A DNA stretch of 64,000 nt from Nemertoderma westbladi (taxonomy: Eukaryota > Xenacoelomorpha > Nemertodermatida > Nemertodermatidae). The stretch is from the NCBI GenBank assembly GCA_032718475.1, contig JAUCBJ010006842.1:248001-312000 (forward strand), written 5' to 3'. The notes beneath the pieces were generated by a model. That model was given only the letters and a program-made list of their open reading frames with translations. It was not told the DNA's origin and searched no databases. Positions 11,101-23,780 of the stretch are shown here, piece by piece (the first letter of the stretch is position 1; each line of letters starts with the position of its first letter). The translations under genes were made by a program, and so were the position numbers.

Positions 11101-11874
11101 TTTCAAATATGCAAAACTCAAAAACACACCCAGTTCCTCCTACTAATAAATTCACTGGATTTTACTCAAAACGACCCTCTTGGCACTGGACCCAATACGG
11201 TCCCGTATTCTAGCAAAATCGTTACAGCTACTAAATTCTATATGTACCATAACATAATAGTTTAAAACCTGTTTAAAACCAATGATCCCTGATTATAAAA
11301 GAGTTAGTATATCTCTAATGCATTTAATGTCATACAAATTGAAAGTAGAAACTAGACGCTCCACAAACTTTCCACTACTACTGAGTTGATCTCTCTTTTT
11401 ATTGGCTGATAAATGTAGTAGAAAAAACAAATATTAGGCACGAGACAAGAACACAAAACACGAATACAAACACAAAACAATTAAAAACTATACTTTGTTA
11501 ATCAAGTATTTAGTATTTGATGTATTTAAAATGTTTTATTATGTGAATGGGCGGTAGCCGGTTGCCTAGTAATAGAATAGGCCAATGAGGGTAGCCCTGC
11601 ACCGTCCTCCAGGCCCAGTCCGCTGCGCCAATTCACCCTGGATCCACGGAGACAGTGGGAAGCCCCGAGGATAATGGCAAATAATACCCAAAAATTGTTC
11701 ACCACTTTTCAACTATGTCGTTTTAGATTCCGTTTCTCATTGACAATCGTTTCGTAAATGAATAACAACAGTAGGTCCTCATACCACAGAGATAGGTTAT
11801 TATGCTATCTATATTGATCAAAAGGATGAAGTGGTAGTTATTCATCAGTAGTTGTGACATAGTGTGAGAAAGAT
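11101..11874. other. Intronic sequence, no gene seen
   Basis: AT-rich except for a more GC-rich patch at about 11550-11670. No coding or repeat assignment could be supported. Confidence 0.45.
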
Positions 11875-12087
11875 ATTGAGGGTTTATCTTTAGCTGTGGT
11901 AATATTATATTAATTAAAGACCATCATGATAAACGTTTTCGACCTTCCGGTCTCCATGAGACTATGAACCTTATATTTATATAGACTCTCTAATCTTCCT
12001 GTTGATGCAGGCCCTGTAGGTCGAAAACGTGTACTATTGTATCCTTAATTATTATAATATAACTAACCACCTGAAGACCCTCAATTT
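11875..12087. mobile_element. 213-bp foldback with two hammerhead-like motifs
   Basis: Imperfect ~43-bp inverted ends (ATTGAGGGT...GTGGT... against its mirror ending ACCCTCAAT) flank a core. In the core the minus strand (about 11970 to 11932) carries CTCATGGAGACC, GGAA, GGTCGAAAACG, and the plus strand (about 12000-12033) carries TTGATGCAGGCC, CTGTA, GGTCGAAAACGTGTA. Both resemble hammerhead ribozyme cores but have changed CUGAUGA boxes and one extra A in GAAA, so they should be inactive. The element lies in the intron only 114 bp before the terminal exon. Confidence 0.5.
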
Positions 12088-12200
12088 TTTATTTCAATTA
12101 TCATTCGTAATCTATATTAATAGCAGAAGGGATTGTTAACATAATAAAGCTATTTTTATAACTCCACCAATATTCAGAATCATATTTATCATTTTCTTAG

Positions 12201-12383
12201 GGTTTTGGAGTCCTGGCTTCGTTACTATGGTTTGTAGTGTCATATTTGGCATTCAAACGATGGAAATGTGCAGATAATTATGATTTCGTAGAATCTAAGA
12301 AAAACCAACAAATTACTACTGATGCCGGCCATTACAAATTAACCAAAGGGCCTCAACCAGGATATGATAAACAGGTTTACTAG
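12201..12383 (+). CDS. MARVEL-like tetraspan protein, terminal coding exon
   Basis: Follows the acceptor ATTTTCTTAG (12191-12200) and starts in phase 0, matching the donor at 5840. It encodes 60 residues and a TAG stop at 12381. GFGVLASLLWFVVSYLAFKR is a membrane helix ending in basic residues, and is followed by a ~38-residue hydrophilic, Tyr/Gly/Pro-containing cytoplasmic tail ending DKQVY. A short cytosolic tail after the fourth helix fits MARVEL-type proteins. The intron of about 6.36 kb contains SINE, LINE and foldback insertions on both strands, as expected for an intron tolerating transposons. Confidence 0.55.
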   Translation, partial: GFGVLASLLWFVVSYLAFKRWKCADNYDFVESKKNQQITTDAGHYKLTKGPQPGYDKQVY

Positions 12384-15300
12384 TCTATCCATTGTTGTTA
12401 TATATATTATAATTAATTTCAGTGTATATTCATCACATAATGTTTACATCCTGCATAGGGTAGGATTATGTGCACAAAGCATGTGGAATTTACTGTTTAA
12501 ATGATACATTGAAAATAACTAACATCTTTCTCAACTGCCTTTTCAAATTATTTTTATAACAACAACTATTACTATACGTAATTATATATCTTTATTACAG
12601 TAAAACACAATTTATTATTTTCTTCATTGAAATTAATATCATATGAAATGAATGTATGAGGGCCATGTACTGTCTACATACTCCCATTATTACAATGAAA
12701 TTTATAATATAGGTAAGAAATAAAATTTACATATGTAAAGCATAATTGTGTATTCAAATCCACTTCTAGTTCCCTGAACAAACTCCGTATTATTAGTACT
12801 CAGTATTATTAGTACTCAGTAGTATTGGTACTTACAATTATTAGTACTTATAGTATTAGTACTCAGTATAATTAGTACTCAGTATTATTAGTTCTCAGTA
12901 GTATTAGTACTTAGTATTATTAGTGTATACGTATACAGTCCGTAGTTCATCACTATTTTAAGCTATATTCTGCACCATTATTGTATTGTTAGCATAGCAT
13001 TATGTATTCGTGGTGATATATAAACTTTGTTATTTAAAATACATACGGCTTTATTTCATCATATATAATCATTAGTTTTCATTATTTAAAATATTAAATA
13101 CACCTCGTTGTTTCAAATTGTAACCATTTTGTTCTTATTGAATATATAAAACATTTCCTATAGTTGTACATTTTGTTGATGTATTGTTGATAATTTGTAG
13201 GTAATAATTTTGGTGGATGGCATTTGGTCGTTTAAATGTCATTTTGAAGGCCAGTTATTATTAGATTTTTGTGCATAATTTATTATTAATAAGTTATTTA
13301 TTATGTTTGAAAAATTAACGTGTGAGTAGTGGTGTCCCTCAGGTGTCATTATCACCTGTGGGATCTAATTTTACTGATACACTAGTAAAAACTTATGTAA
13401 TTTTGAAGAGATAATATGAAGTTTCTTCATATCTCCTATGTAAACCATGGTGGCTACTGACTACAAAAAAAATAAATTTGTTATCAGAAAATATTATTAT
13501 TGCAAAATATAATTAATCCTTCAGAGTATTATTTACACGTATTTATTGTGCTATAAGAAGTGAAAATTTTGTGTATTCTCCGATTCCAAACTTACCTTTC
13601 CAACTGATAAAATTGTTTATTTATCAGATGGGGGGGGGGGGACCCTCGCTAGGGTAAAGTCGGAGCAAATAAAAGCAAAAATAAAACTATTAACCTCGTG
13701 TTATTGACATTCGATTATTATTTTGGTTGCAACAAACATGTCACTGTAACTCCTATTCCTTAATTGATAATTAAATCTGTTCACTTGTTGAACGCAATAT
13801 TAATTCGCCGCGATGGGATTTGCGTCAATAGTCCCCATCATGTCTCTTTATTTTAATATTCATTATCACCTTTATTTTGATTCATTCTGATGTTTTCCTG
13901 ATCAGAAATATATAATGATTAATGGATTAAAATTTCTAAAAAAAAACCAACAATTATCTAGTACGAAATCTGCCGCGAGAATAGGATACATAAAATTTTT
14001 TCTTCTAGATAAATATATTAAGCTATTCAAATATAAGTAGACATTAATATATATTGCAGTACCCAATTGAAACATCAATATTATTGAAGATATTTGTCGT
14101 ATAAAGTTGACTTCGGTACGCATTTGGTACAGGTATAATATGTTTCCAGGATAATTAATTATACAGTTGTATTAGTTTACTATATATTACAATCAGTCGT
14201 TGCAATGCTACTTACACATAACATACATGTATATGACATGTTATTGTTTCGTTAACGTTAACAATATTTAAAGTTTAAGATATAAATATATTATTTACTG
14301 CTATGTTTACCGATAATTTTTGACATATCAAAACTTCAAATGGGTGGTAAATACACAAGTAGTCTGGTGCTGAGAATCCAATGCTAAAGTCCAATATCGA
14401 AATTATCATCTAATAGACAGAAACATACTTATCATATGATCTGTATAGTTTTAAATTACCATTGCTTATTCTGAGCTCTCTCTATATTAATAGTTAACTA
14501 TTAAATATATCGTCTCTTTCTTGAAAGAACAACACAAGAGCCAAAATCAAAATTGTTCAGCGACGACGATTTGTTGCTTAAAATTCAGATTTTGGTTATT
14601 TTCTATTGTGTTTTCGACTAAAATGTTCAGCACTGTTTATACTTTCGACCTGTAATGTTAAAAATTTCATATGTTCATCTTTTACTCCACAATATTGATT
14701 TTTTTGCACAATTTGGCGCATACGTTGTTTTTGCTGCTATTTTCTGTTTTATTTAAAACAACTTAAGTAGGGCCTACCAATTATAATTTATAACTCGGTA
14801 AAACAACTCAAACGCCTGATTTGGGTTTTTCATAAGAACTTATATGAGGTCATGTATTTACATTAAATATGCTAGTTTATTTTTAGACATATTTTAAGAT
14901 AAAATGTAAAAAAATACCCATTGCTTCGAATTCACATCGATCTGCTGGTCGTGGGTTCGATTCCTGCATGGGGACCAGGGCAGTTTTCGTTTCAACACGA
15001 ATGTTTGAAGGGGACTAACCAAGGCTCATCTCTACTTTGTATCCTTAATTGGTAGATAAATGAGAACCAGTTTTCAGCAATTTCAACTTCAACAGACATA
15101 ATGAATAATTCGTTTGTAACATATTTAAAGTTACAGTATGCAGCATAAAACACATTATAAAACAATGGCATTATTGTGTTATTCCATTGGATAGTCCCAT
15201 GATTACTATGGAAATAAGCATAAAAAGTTGTCACTTAGGTTGTTATAAAAAAAATATTATGCTAAACATGTCGCTTGAGTTGTTATGGTCAGCCCTATAA

Positions 15301-15530
15301 CTTATAAACCGTTGATTTTGAGCCTTCGAGACCGTGATAGATCGATAGAGGATGCTCTAATTAGTCAGAAACAATAAAAAAGTGGTTTTTGAAAAATATG
15401 TCGTTTGTGTTGTTCTTTCAAAACAGGGACGATATATTATATAAAATTTATGTGAACTTCGAGATGAATAATCATCAAGGGTGAAAAGGTGGTAAGCGAA
15501 GCGATATAAATTCTAATATTCTGGTTTTAA
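12384..15530. other. 3' flank of MARVEL-like gene, AT-rich, no gene seen
   Basis: Contains a ~16-bp tandem repeat (12785-12930), a G12 tract at 13631 and a lone tRNA B-box-like GGGTTCGATTCCTGC at 14953, not enough to call a SINE. A polyadenylation-type AATAAA occurs at about 12719. No coding sequence supported. Confidence 0.45.
12785..12930 (+). repeat. ~16-bp tandem repeat TATTATTAGTACTCAG
   Basis: About nine degenerate copies of a unit close to TATTATTAGTACTCAG, located some 400 bp after the stop of the MARVEL-like gene and so possibly in its 3' untranslated region. Confidence 0.8.
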
Positions 15531-18500
15531 ATTCAGTCAGGTCCCCAGATCCTGCTACCACTATGGCAGTAATTTGGTACTACCTGTAGCTGTCAGCCCA
15601 GTAGGGCAGGCCCGATAAGCATAGCCTATTCATTATTTAGTTGATCAAGAGTGGGTTGGTTTAGCCCCATCAACTAAATAAGTCATTGAGGGCTATAGCG
15701 CCTAGGGCACCATTGAAGGCAAAGGCTTGATACGCATCTGCATTAGAGATGATACACACCCTGCCCTGTCTATACTGGATGCTCCTCTACCAGTGTTAGG
15801 TAACCTAACCCAGGAGGCACACTTGGCTCAAGGTGTAACAAAAGGACCCATACAGTCGGCAGCAGGGCTGTAGGCCATGGATAGGCGGAAGGTAATCAAC
15901 CAATGGCTAGACATGCTGACAAGGTCGGTGGAAGGTAATCAACCAACGGCAACCTACTGCGAAGACGCTTGTAGGAGTTGCGACCACAAGCAGTTTACTC
16001 CCGCAACTGAAAGATATGAGTAGGAGAACCCTCCAGGAGAAATACTGGCTCGGTCGTCGCCTGGGTCAACAAGGACCGCGTCCCTCAGTGGTACACCCGG
16101 CTGGTGTCGATAAATTGGCTACTGGAACAGAAGACAGAGAAGAAAGAAGACCAACCTGTTGAAATGTAAAAAGACACTAAAGATTGCTACAATGAACGCA
16201 CGCACACTGAAAGCACATACCAAACAGGGTGACATGGTTGCTCTGGCAATGGAATATAACATCGACATCATCTGTATCCAAGAATATCGGATTTGCCATT
16301 AGGACACTGCCATGAAGTACAATGACATTGGAAATGGATGGACGTTAGTAACAAGCTCAGCAGTAAGAAACTCGGCCAATGCATCAATTGGTGGAGTAGG
16401 AATTCTGCTAAGCCCATTTGCACTTAAGACCCTAAACAATATCGAATCTATAAATTCCAGGGTTATGATCGCAACATTTGATGGGAATCCCAAGGCAACA
16501 GTTATGTTGCTACAGTCCAACCAATGCCTCAGAGCCAGAACAAGCAGTTAAGTTTTATGAGAACTGACTGGACTTTAACATTGTGTTTCGGAATGTCCTT
16601 TATAATAAAGGACATTCCGAAACACAATGTTAAAGTCATTGCTGGTGACCTGAATGCGCAAATTGGCCCAGAAGACATCAAGGGTTACACCTATAATACC
16701 AGTTCTAACAGAAATGGGTACTTACTTTTAGATCTAATGGAAGAATGTGAATTGATACCAACAAACAATACATTCGAAAAGAGTAAGGGGAAGCTATGGA
16801 CCTTTCAATACCCTAATGGAACCAAAGCACAACTGGATTACATCCTTATAAACAAAAAGTGGAGAAACAGCATGATCAACTGCGAGGCATACAGCTCGTT
16901 CAACCTAATTGGTTCGGACCACAGAATTGTGACTGCAGAGATCAGACTCAGTTTGAGAGCCAGCAAACCCAGGACAAGAAAGCAAATCAACTATGACTGG
17001 GAGAAACTCAGAACTGACAATGCTGTAAAGGATGCTTACACAGTAGAAGTTCAAAACCGCTTTGAAGCACTTCAGTCAATGGATGAAGACTAATCCACCG
17101 ATTCAATATACCAGAATATAATAACAGCCCACAAGGAATCAGCTAAGAGGCATATCCCCCAGAAACCCAAACTAAAACAGTATGTGCCATGGCAAAACTC
17201 TGAGGTTACTTGTAAGAGAGAAAATCTTAAGAGAGTCTACAAAGTTAAAACCGAACAACCAACAACCGAAAACATTAATAAGGTTGAGAAAGCTAAGGAC
17301 GATCTTAAATTAGCCTACAACATCAGCCAGGAAAAGTACATACAGGATAAAACTGAAGCCATTACAACTGCTCACATACAGCCACAATCAAGACTTACCT
17401 GGCAAACTGTAAATGAGGTATCTGGTTGGAAAAGTTGTGCAAATGGGCGCCTCAAAGCCGATAGTCCTGAAGAACGTGTTGGGAAGTGGAAAAATCACTT
17501 CAGCAACTTGCTTGGGCAGCCACCAAACATCGAGGTCAGCCCTACAAGGAAAATATATGACAAGACACTCTACCTATAGAAACAGGGGACTTCACACCTG
17601 CCGAACTCCAAAGAAGCATTAAAAGCATGTCCAATAATAAAGCGAGTGGATTAGATGAAATCCCAGCGGAGATATGGAAAACCGGAGTGCTCAACAGACC
17701 TTTATTGAATGTTTGCAACCGGATGTTAAAAGGGGAAAAGCCACCACCAATTTGGAATAAAGGTCAACTAAAGCCTCTCCCCAAGAAAGGAGACCTCAGC
17801 ATACCAACAAACTATCGTAGGATCTGTCTGCTTGTGGTAGCTGCCAAAATATACAATAAAATGATTCTATATAATAGGATTAGGCCTCACATAGAGAAAC
17901 TACTGCGTAAGAGCTAAAACAGATTTCGACCAAGAAGATCAACAATAGCTTAGATACTTGCACTATGGAGACTGATTGAAGGAATTAAGTCAAAGAATCT
18001 CCCTGCAGTCATGACTTTTGTGGACTTCAAGAAGGCATTCGACTCCATCCATAGAGGTAAAATGCTTGAAATCCTAAGAGCTTATGGAATACCAGAAGTA
18101 ATTGTTGCTGACATTGGATTGTTATATTGTGACACAGAAGCGCAGACGTATTCTCACCAGATGGTGAAACTGAGTTTTTCTCAATCCTGGCTGGCGTACT
18201 GCAAGGTGACACATTAGCACCACTATTGAAACTATTTGTAATTGTGATGGACTACGCAATGAGGACGACCACAAAGGGTGAAGATCTGGGATTCACACTT
18301 CAAGAACGCAGAAGTAGTAGATATCCGGCAACTACAGTCACAGACACCGACTTTGCGGATGACATCACCCTGCTCTCTAATACGCTAGCAGATGCACAGC
18401 TTCTACAAAATAAAGTGGAGAGGGCTGCTAAGGAGGTTAGATTGCATATAAATGCTACCGGTACCAAGACCGAATTCATGACCTTTAATGTTGATGGAAA

Positions 18501-19190
18501 GAAGACAACCATTGATAATAATCAACTAAGGAAGGTCGATGACTACCAGTACCTTGGATCATGGATAGAGAGTAGCAAAAAGGACATAGAAGTTAGGAAA
18601 GCAAAGGCTTGGGTAGCTCTATCAAAAATGGATACCATCTGGAAATCAGATCTCTCCAGGCACCTGAAGACTTTAAGTTCTTTCGAGCCACAGTGGAAAG
18701 TGTATTTTATACGGGGGTGAGACCTGGACACTGACTAAATCACTTGAACAACGAATTGATGGTTGCTACACAAGACTACTGAGGGCAGCCCTAAACTTGT
18801 TATTGTATTATTATTTTATATATACTAAACATCAGCTGGAGACAGCACATGACAAACGCCGAGCTTTATTGCACAATACCCCCTGTATCAACCACCCTCC
18901 GTGAACGCAGATTAAGATTCAGTGGGCACTGCTGGCGAAGTAAAGACGAGGTCATACAAGATCTACTTCTCTGGCAACCAACTCATGGAAAGCGTAGTCG
19001 TGGACGACCAGCCATAACATATATAGATCAACTTGAAAGGGATACTGAACTTGGGAGAAACGAAATTGTGACAACTATGGAGAATCGGGAAGCCTGGAAG
19101 GATCTCATTTCCACTGTCCGAGTTCGCTCGACCTCGTGGTAGGTTTTAAATTAATTACAAGATAGATCAGGAAACAATATAAAATTCAAC
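15530..19190 (+). mobile_element. RTE-like LINE, near full length but decayed
   Basis: Starts with a GC-richer leader containing an 11-bp stem (ATTTAGTTGAT / ATCAACTAAAT, about 15635-15680). The coding part has an apurinic endonuclease (ATMNARTLKAHTKQGDM, IICIQEYR, VIAGDLNAQIG, QLDYILINKKW, GSDHRIV; about 16190-16960), an RT (NNKASGLDEIPAEIW, VDFKKAFDSIHRG, AGVLQGDT, TDFADDITLL) and a thumb and tail (YLGSWIESSKKD, RRLRFSGHCWRSK, RSRGRPAITYIDQLERDT) to about 19142. This is the single-ORF organisation of RTE-type LINEs, which nick the target and prime reverse transcription in place. There are at least seven stops or frameshifts, so it is dead. A second, 5' truncated copy of the family lies at 57.55-59.29 kb on the minus strand. 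Confidence 0.85.
16571..16637. repeat. Perfect 32-bp palindrome inside LINE endonuclease
   Basis: Left arm 16571-16602 and right arm 16606-16637 are exact reverse complements with a 3-nt spacer. The right arm is the normal coding sequence (IPKHNVKVI). The left arm is its inverted copy and replaces the expected coding sequence. Confidence 0.95.
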
Positions 19191-19474
19191 AGAAAGAAAG
19201 CTCATTAAAAAATCATTGCCTTCTTATATTTTTGTATATATGTGACTGTATCCTTCCAATGACTATATAGAAAAATATTATACTTTAATTTCCGGAAAAT
19301 AAAGTAAACCATATATCAACACATTTATCTCACGCCCGGAGATAAAGAACATCTTAAATCCTGGAACTTCAATAACAAATTGGGATTGAAAGGAAATTTA
19401 ACAACAATATATCTATTAGATCGATTTGTAAACAATACAATAAGTTAAATATAAAACTAAAAAAAATCTTTATT

Positions 19475-20960
19475 AGGAACCGAGAGGTTCATTACTGTAA
19501 GAATTGTTGGCTGATTGATTGACTGGCTGGCTGACTGACTGATCTACAGCCAAAACTACTCTAACGATTTTGATGAAATTTTCACAGTGGCTTGATACCG
19601 CGATTCTAAGGTCCCTGGTATGTTCCGCTATTTTGTCCATGAGCCGTGGGCTCGAAAAATAGACATAAACGAAAAAACGCCATAGGCGCAATGGTAAAAA
19701 ACACCAATAACAGCTGGTGTCGTGATGAAAAATGGCTTATGTAATGCATTTCTACAGAAGGCTTAGTAATAAATCGATGAGGTTGCCAAGATTATTATAC
19801 TCAGTACACCCATACTGTTTGTATAGGCCACCACTCTCTGTCAAAGCAAACATTAACGGGTTGGTTTAGTTTGAAATCTAATATCGCCTCAGCTGAATTA
19901 CTCTTCCCAATGCAATCTATGGGAATATCTCACTCTGCTAATGTAAGCTGAATGACTTAAGTACACAGTGTGTTGGCTACATTAATGCCAACATTATTGC
20001 AAAATGTTTTATTGTTTGATTACTCTCTGTCAGTCTCCCCTTCAGAACATTGTATAGGAAATTTACTTTAGTTTACTCTACTGTGCCATTCAGCTGAAGG
20101 GATTTGAGCGATTGCCAAGTTACAGAGTTGGATCATTATCTGACCATAGGCAAAGGCAAATCTTGTTAAAATATACTTTTTCCATGTTTTTTTTTCTGAC
20201 CAAAAATTTCAAAAAAAATTTTTTGTAGCCAGTACTGCCAATCGATTCGCCATCAAAAATAACGCAAAAAAATTTTTTTGCAAAATTTTAAATTACTGTA
20301 AATTTTTGGCGACTGGGGGGGGTCAATTTTTTTCGATCCGCTATAACTCCGGAACGCTTTGTCCAAATTCGATGGGGTTTTCATTTTTCAACTTAATTCG
20401 ATGTCCTCTTTCAGCCTATCCATGTTTCGAAACCCCAAACAACGCCGTTCAAAAATAAATTTTTTCTAGTTCTAGAATTTTACAAATTTCAAAAAAGTTG
20501 CAGTATTTTATTAACGCCTTTACGGAATTCGATAGCGTTTTCGATTTTTATATTAAACGCAATATCCTGAATCTCACTAGCCTAGTTTCGCGTCACCAAT
20601 GCCAAGACTTCATACTTTTTGAGGAAAATTTTTCTAGAATAATTTTTATTTAATTACATTTATCGCGATTTCTTATTACTGGATGCACATGAATTGATGG
20701 AGTTTTCAATTTCTTAACTAAACACGATATCGCGCATCGCACCAGCGTGGTTTCGAAATTCCAAAACGAGGTCTTCACTAGTTGCAGGTCGATTTTGTTC
20801 TAGAATGGAGCAACTAATAATAGATCGAATTTATTAATAATTATTGTATGAAATATGATTGTATTTTTACATAATTATTAGTTCTATACTAATTCTCGTT
20901 GTCTCTTTTATTTAAAATAAAAAGTCGGTTCCTTATCGGGCCGCTAGGCCCGTCACTAGT
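19475..20960 (+). mobile_element. Helentron-like non-autonomous element E1
   Basis: Starts AGGAACCGA with a hairpin (GAACC-GAGA-GGTTC, 19477-19490). Ends with the complementary subterminal TCGGTTCC (about 20917), a hairpin CGGGCCGCTAGGCCCG and then CTAG (20956-20959). A 5' end repeated in inverted form not at, but just inside, the 3' end, plus a 3' hairpin shortly before CTAG, is the asymmetric-TIR layout of Helentron/Helitron2-type rolling-circle elements. No Rep-helicase is encoded, so it would need a helper. Short ORFs in it (MRLWRFFVYV on the minus strand) recur in all copies but do not look like a conserved protein. Confidence 0.7.
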
Positions 20961-20961
20961 T

Positions 20962-22054
20962 AGCAAGTCGTTAGACTTGATTACTGTAAGAATTGTTAGC
21001 TGACTGACTGGCTGACTGGCTGACTGACTGGCTGATCTACAGCCAAAACTGCTCTAACGATTTTGATGAAATTTTCACAGCATCTAGATACCGCGATTCT
21101 AAGGTCCCTGGCATGATCGGCTACTCCGTCCATAGCCTCTGGGCTCGAAAAATAGAGATAAACGAAAAAAACGCCATAGGCGCAATGGTAAAAAAATAAC
21201 ACCCATGACAGCTGGTGTCCTGATGAAAAATGGCTTATGTAATGCATTTCTACACAAGGCTTAGTATAAATCGATGAGGTTGCCAAGATTATTGTACTTA
21301 GTACACCCATACTGTTTGTTTAGGCCCTACCAACCACTCTCTGCAAACAAACATCAACTGGTTGGTTTGCTATTCTATAGGGAGCCACCTAACAAGGAAG
21401 TACATACAGTGCCAACTTTATAATCATTCACTGGGTTAGCCGGCTATTACAGCCTCAGCTGAATAACTCTTCCCAATGCTTTCTATGGCGATCTACAAGG
21501 TTACTCTCTCTTCTATGTTAATTGACGTGTAAGCTGATTGACTGTTAGTTACACAGTGTGTTGGGTACTATTGGATTGCACTGTATTTATAATAATAATT
21601 GTTTTATTTTTAAATCTTTCGGCCAACATTAATTCTGTGGAGGCAGTATGCTTATAAGGTGGAATGTTTACTCAGCCTCATACTGATACTGTGTAAGGCT
21701 AACACTAACATTATAGTTTGAAATATATATATCACTGCTTATTATCTGTATCAGGATACACACTGGCATTCTAAATGTTTTATACTGTAGGTGATTGACA
21801 TTGTGCAAGCTGAATGACTGTTAGTTCTTTCAGACCATAGCCAAACATTGTTGAGGGAATTTAGTTTAGTTCACTCTACTGTGCCATTCAACTGAATGAA
21901 TTTGAGCAATTTTGCCAAATTACAGAGTGGGATCTCTCTCTGACCATAGGTAAATAGCCCTTCCATTCTGACCATAGGTAAACATTGTTGAGGGAATTTA
22001 TATTTGATTGATGACTTCCGACTTGCTTAACGGCGTCTTGACGCCGTCTCTAGT
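20962..22054 (+). mobile_element. Helentron-like non-autonomous element E2, variant termini
   Basis: Begins directly after E1. The left ~300 bp is nearly the same as E1, but the ends differ: 5' AGCAAGTCG with hairpin CAAGTC-GTTA-GACTTG, and 3' subterminal CGACTTGC followed by hairpin ACGGCGTCTTGACGCCGT and CTAG (22050-22053). The 5' and 3' recognition sequences have changed together relative to E1. No coding sequence. Confidence 0.7.
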
Positions 22055-22889
22055 TAGGAACCGAGAGGTTCATTACTGTAAGAATTGTTAGCTGACTGGC
22101 TGACTGGCTGGCTAATCTATAGCCAAAACTACTCTAACGATTTTGATGAAATTTTCACAGCGGCTGGTTACCGCGATTCTAAGGTCCCTGGTATGTTCCG
22201 CTATTTCGTCCATGAGCCGTGGGCTCGAAAAATAGACATAAACGAAAAAACGCCATAGGCGCAATGATAAAAACACCAGCTGGCACTAATCAAAAATGGA
22301 TAGAGATAGCCTAGTAATGCTATTCTATAGGAATGGCCACCTAACAAGGAAATGCTTTCTCTGCCAAGTATTATCCTCACTCTACAACTCAGACAGTAAG
22401 CAAACAAAAGCCGTGGGATTCTAATGTATTACATCATAAGCTGATTGCTCTCCCAATAGCCCTCACACACTCACTGAATCCAATGAAATCGAATATCTAT
22501 TAGCTTAATGCGAATAGCTGGTAAGCTGAATGCCATTTTAGTTATTGTGTAGGCCTACTACTGTTGACTGTAGAGTAGACTGCTATGTTGCATGTATTTA
22601 ATTAAAATAATTTTCGTAGAGGGAAGTTAATTTGGGATTACTCTCTATCAGGTGTAAGCAAAGCTGTTCAATGGGGTGGGCAATGGGACCCAAATATAGC
22701 ACATTATGCATGGCAACGATTTCTGATATAATTAAAATACAAATTGATTTATTTTTATTTTTATTTTATATCTATTTTATTGATAAAATAATAATATGAT
22801 TTTACCGAATTTCATTTACCCCGTTGGGGAGTGTATATTATTATACTATTATTAAAATACAAGACAGGGGCTTGTTTCGATATATGTAG

Positions 22890-23105
22890 TTGCGCCCTTC
22901 GAGCAGCACGTGAGTAACATCAAATATTAGACACAATGTTTGACTTTGTCCCTTCTAGCAGCACGTGAGTTTTGCTTTGACCCTTGATATATGATGTTGC
23001 GCCCTTCGAGCAGCACGTGAGTTACATCAAATAATAGACACACTGTTTGACTTTGTCCCTTCGAGCAGCACGTGAGTTTGGCTTTGACCCTTTCAGCAGC
23101 GTGTG
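22890..23105 (+). repeat. CACGTG-containing interspersed short repeats
   Basis: Four close copies of CCCTTC(G/T)AGCAGCACGTGAG alternate with TGACTTTGTCC or GCTTTGACC spacers. A related GCAGCACGTGA occurs alone at about 31635. CACGTG is a canonical E-box, but a regulatory role is not shown. Confidence 0.75.
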
Positions 23106-23109
23106 CCAA

Positions 23110-23780
23110 TCGAGCCGAATCATACTGATCGAGCCGAATAGAACCAATCGAGGCGGTCAAGCCGAGTCGAGCCCAATCGAGCCGAGTCAAGCCGAACGGA
23201 GCCGAGTTGAGCCCAATCAAGCCTAGTCGAGCCGGACTGAGGTGAGGCAAGCCCAATCGAGTCGAGTCGAGCCCAATAGAGCCGAGTCGAGCCCAATCAA
23301 TCCTAGTCGAGCCTAATTGAGCCGGACCGAGCCAAGTCGAGCCCAATCGAGCCAGACTGAGCCAAGTTGAGACAAATCGAGCCGAGTCAAGCCCAATCAA
23401 TCCCAACCGAGCCGAGTCGATCGGATTGAGCCCAATTGAGCCAAGTCTAGCCAGACCGAGCCGAGTCGAACCCAATCGAGCCGATTGAGCCGAATCGAGC
23501 TGAGTCGACTCAGACCGAGCTGAGCCGAGCCCAATTGAGCCGTGTCACGCCAAATTGAGCCGGATTGAGTCGAGTCGAGCCCAATCAAGCCGAGTCGAGC
23601 CCATTCGAATCGAGTCGAGCCCAATAGAGCCGAGTCGAGCCCAATCAAGACTAAGTCGAGCCCAATCGAGCCGGACTGAGCCAAGTTGAGCCAAATCAAG
23701 CCGAGTCAAGCCCATTCAATCCCAATCGAGCCGATTCGAGCCCAATCGAGCCGAGTCGAGCCCAATCGAGCCAAGTCGAG
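23110..23780 (+). repeat. 10-bp minisatellite GAGCC(G/C)A(A/G)TC
   Basis: Some 65 degenerate copies of a 10-bp unit, mostly alternating GAGCCGAGTC and GAGCCCAATC to give a 20-bp dimer. The minus strand reads as Leu/Gly/Ser/Arg repeats (ARLGSIGLDS). These ORFs are by-products. The array sits wholly inside element E3. Confidence 0.9.

Noticed and set aside
14940-14990. Possible tRNA gene or SINE
   Set aside because: Only a B-box-like word is present. No A box at the right distance and no acceptor stem pairing.
22890-23105. CRISPR-like alternation of repeats and spacers
   Set aside because: Repeats are few, irregularly spaced and the spacers are themselves repeated. Context is a eukaryotic transposon.
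22927-23699. ORFs of 100-182 codons on the minus strand (Leu/Gly/Arg-rich)
   Set aside because: Encoded by the 10-bp minisatellite; no independent evidence of coding.
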